The position numbers were made by a program, and so were the translations under genes. This document shows positions 16,215-16,257 of a stretch of DNA of 16,257 bases, one piece after another. The notes beneath the pieces were generated by a model. It was not told where the DNA came from and made no database searches. It saw only the letters and a list, made by a program, of their open reading frames with translations. Source of the stretch: a bacterium HR36 (GTDB taxonomy: Bacteria > Planctomycetota > Planctomycetia > Gemmatales > HRBIN36); assembly GCA_002898995.1 (NCBI GenBank), contig BEIM01000021.1, forward strand, positions 1-16,257, given 5' to 3'. The first letter of the stretch is position 1. Each line of letters opens with the position of its first letter.

Positions 16215-16257
16215 GGATTCGATTCCCTGCAATTTCGCAAGGGTGCGACCTTGATCT

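Noticed and set aside
1..16257. CRISPR array, insertion sequence, integrase or defence-system genes
   Set aside because: No regularly spaced direct repeats, transposase motifs, terminal inverted repeats or known defence domains were seen in the window.

Overview
The window reads as a stretch of chromosome from a planctomycete (Planctomycetota, perhaps a Gemmata-like lineage). This is an inference from family content. It holds a secreted 3-keto-disaccharide hydrolase (DUF1080) protein, a ThuA-like protein with a Tat-like leader, a PQQ-type beta-propeller protein opening with W-P-R-F-R-G, a Hanks-type Ser/Thr kinase, and a very large c-type cytochrome. Most starts carry strong GGAGG-type ribosome binding sites. 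I saw no insertion sequence, phage gene, CRISPR array, tRNA or rRNA.

Layout. Positions 128-1036 (-) encode FabD, the malonyl-CoA:ACP transacylase. Divergent from it is a secreted DUF1080 protein (1347-1994, +), followed by a clear intrinsic terminator (2079-2111). Next is a secreted putative esterase with a proline-rich tail (2328-3647, +). Convergent to that lie a ThuA-like protein (3755-4651, -) and, upstream of it, a soluble Ser/Thr kinase with an unrecognised C-terminal domain (4779-6110, -). A PQQ-like propeller protein (6422-7699, +) diverges from the kinase. A 385-base convergent gap (7700-8084) holds several perfect hairpins but no convincing gene.

The right half (8085 to the window edge, all -) is one probable respiratory operon. 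In transcription order it encodes: a polytopic protein related to the C-terminal half (subunit IV side) of cytochrome b (14586-16214); a 1545-residue membrane-anchored cytochrome c with a long coiled-coil stalk, seven CXXCH sites and one degenerate CXXCQ site (9839-14476); and two related cupredoxin-like proteins with C-x2-H-x2/3-M copper-ligand patterns (9000-9803, and a lipoprotein at 8085-8942). My interpretation is a non-canonical quinol:acceptor oxidoreductase. Quinol would be oxidised in the membrane by the cytochrome b part, whose haem-binding half and Rieske protein should lie just beyond the right edge. Electrons would then pass through the many-haem protein to small copper proteins. 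This operon is the most interesting object in the window.

Limits. No database search or structure prediction was possible. Family calls rest on motifs read by eye, transmembrane and coiled-coil calls are approximate, and promoter calls are tentative.
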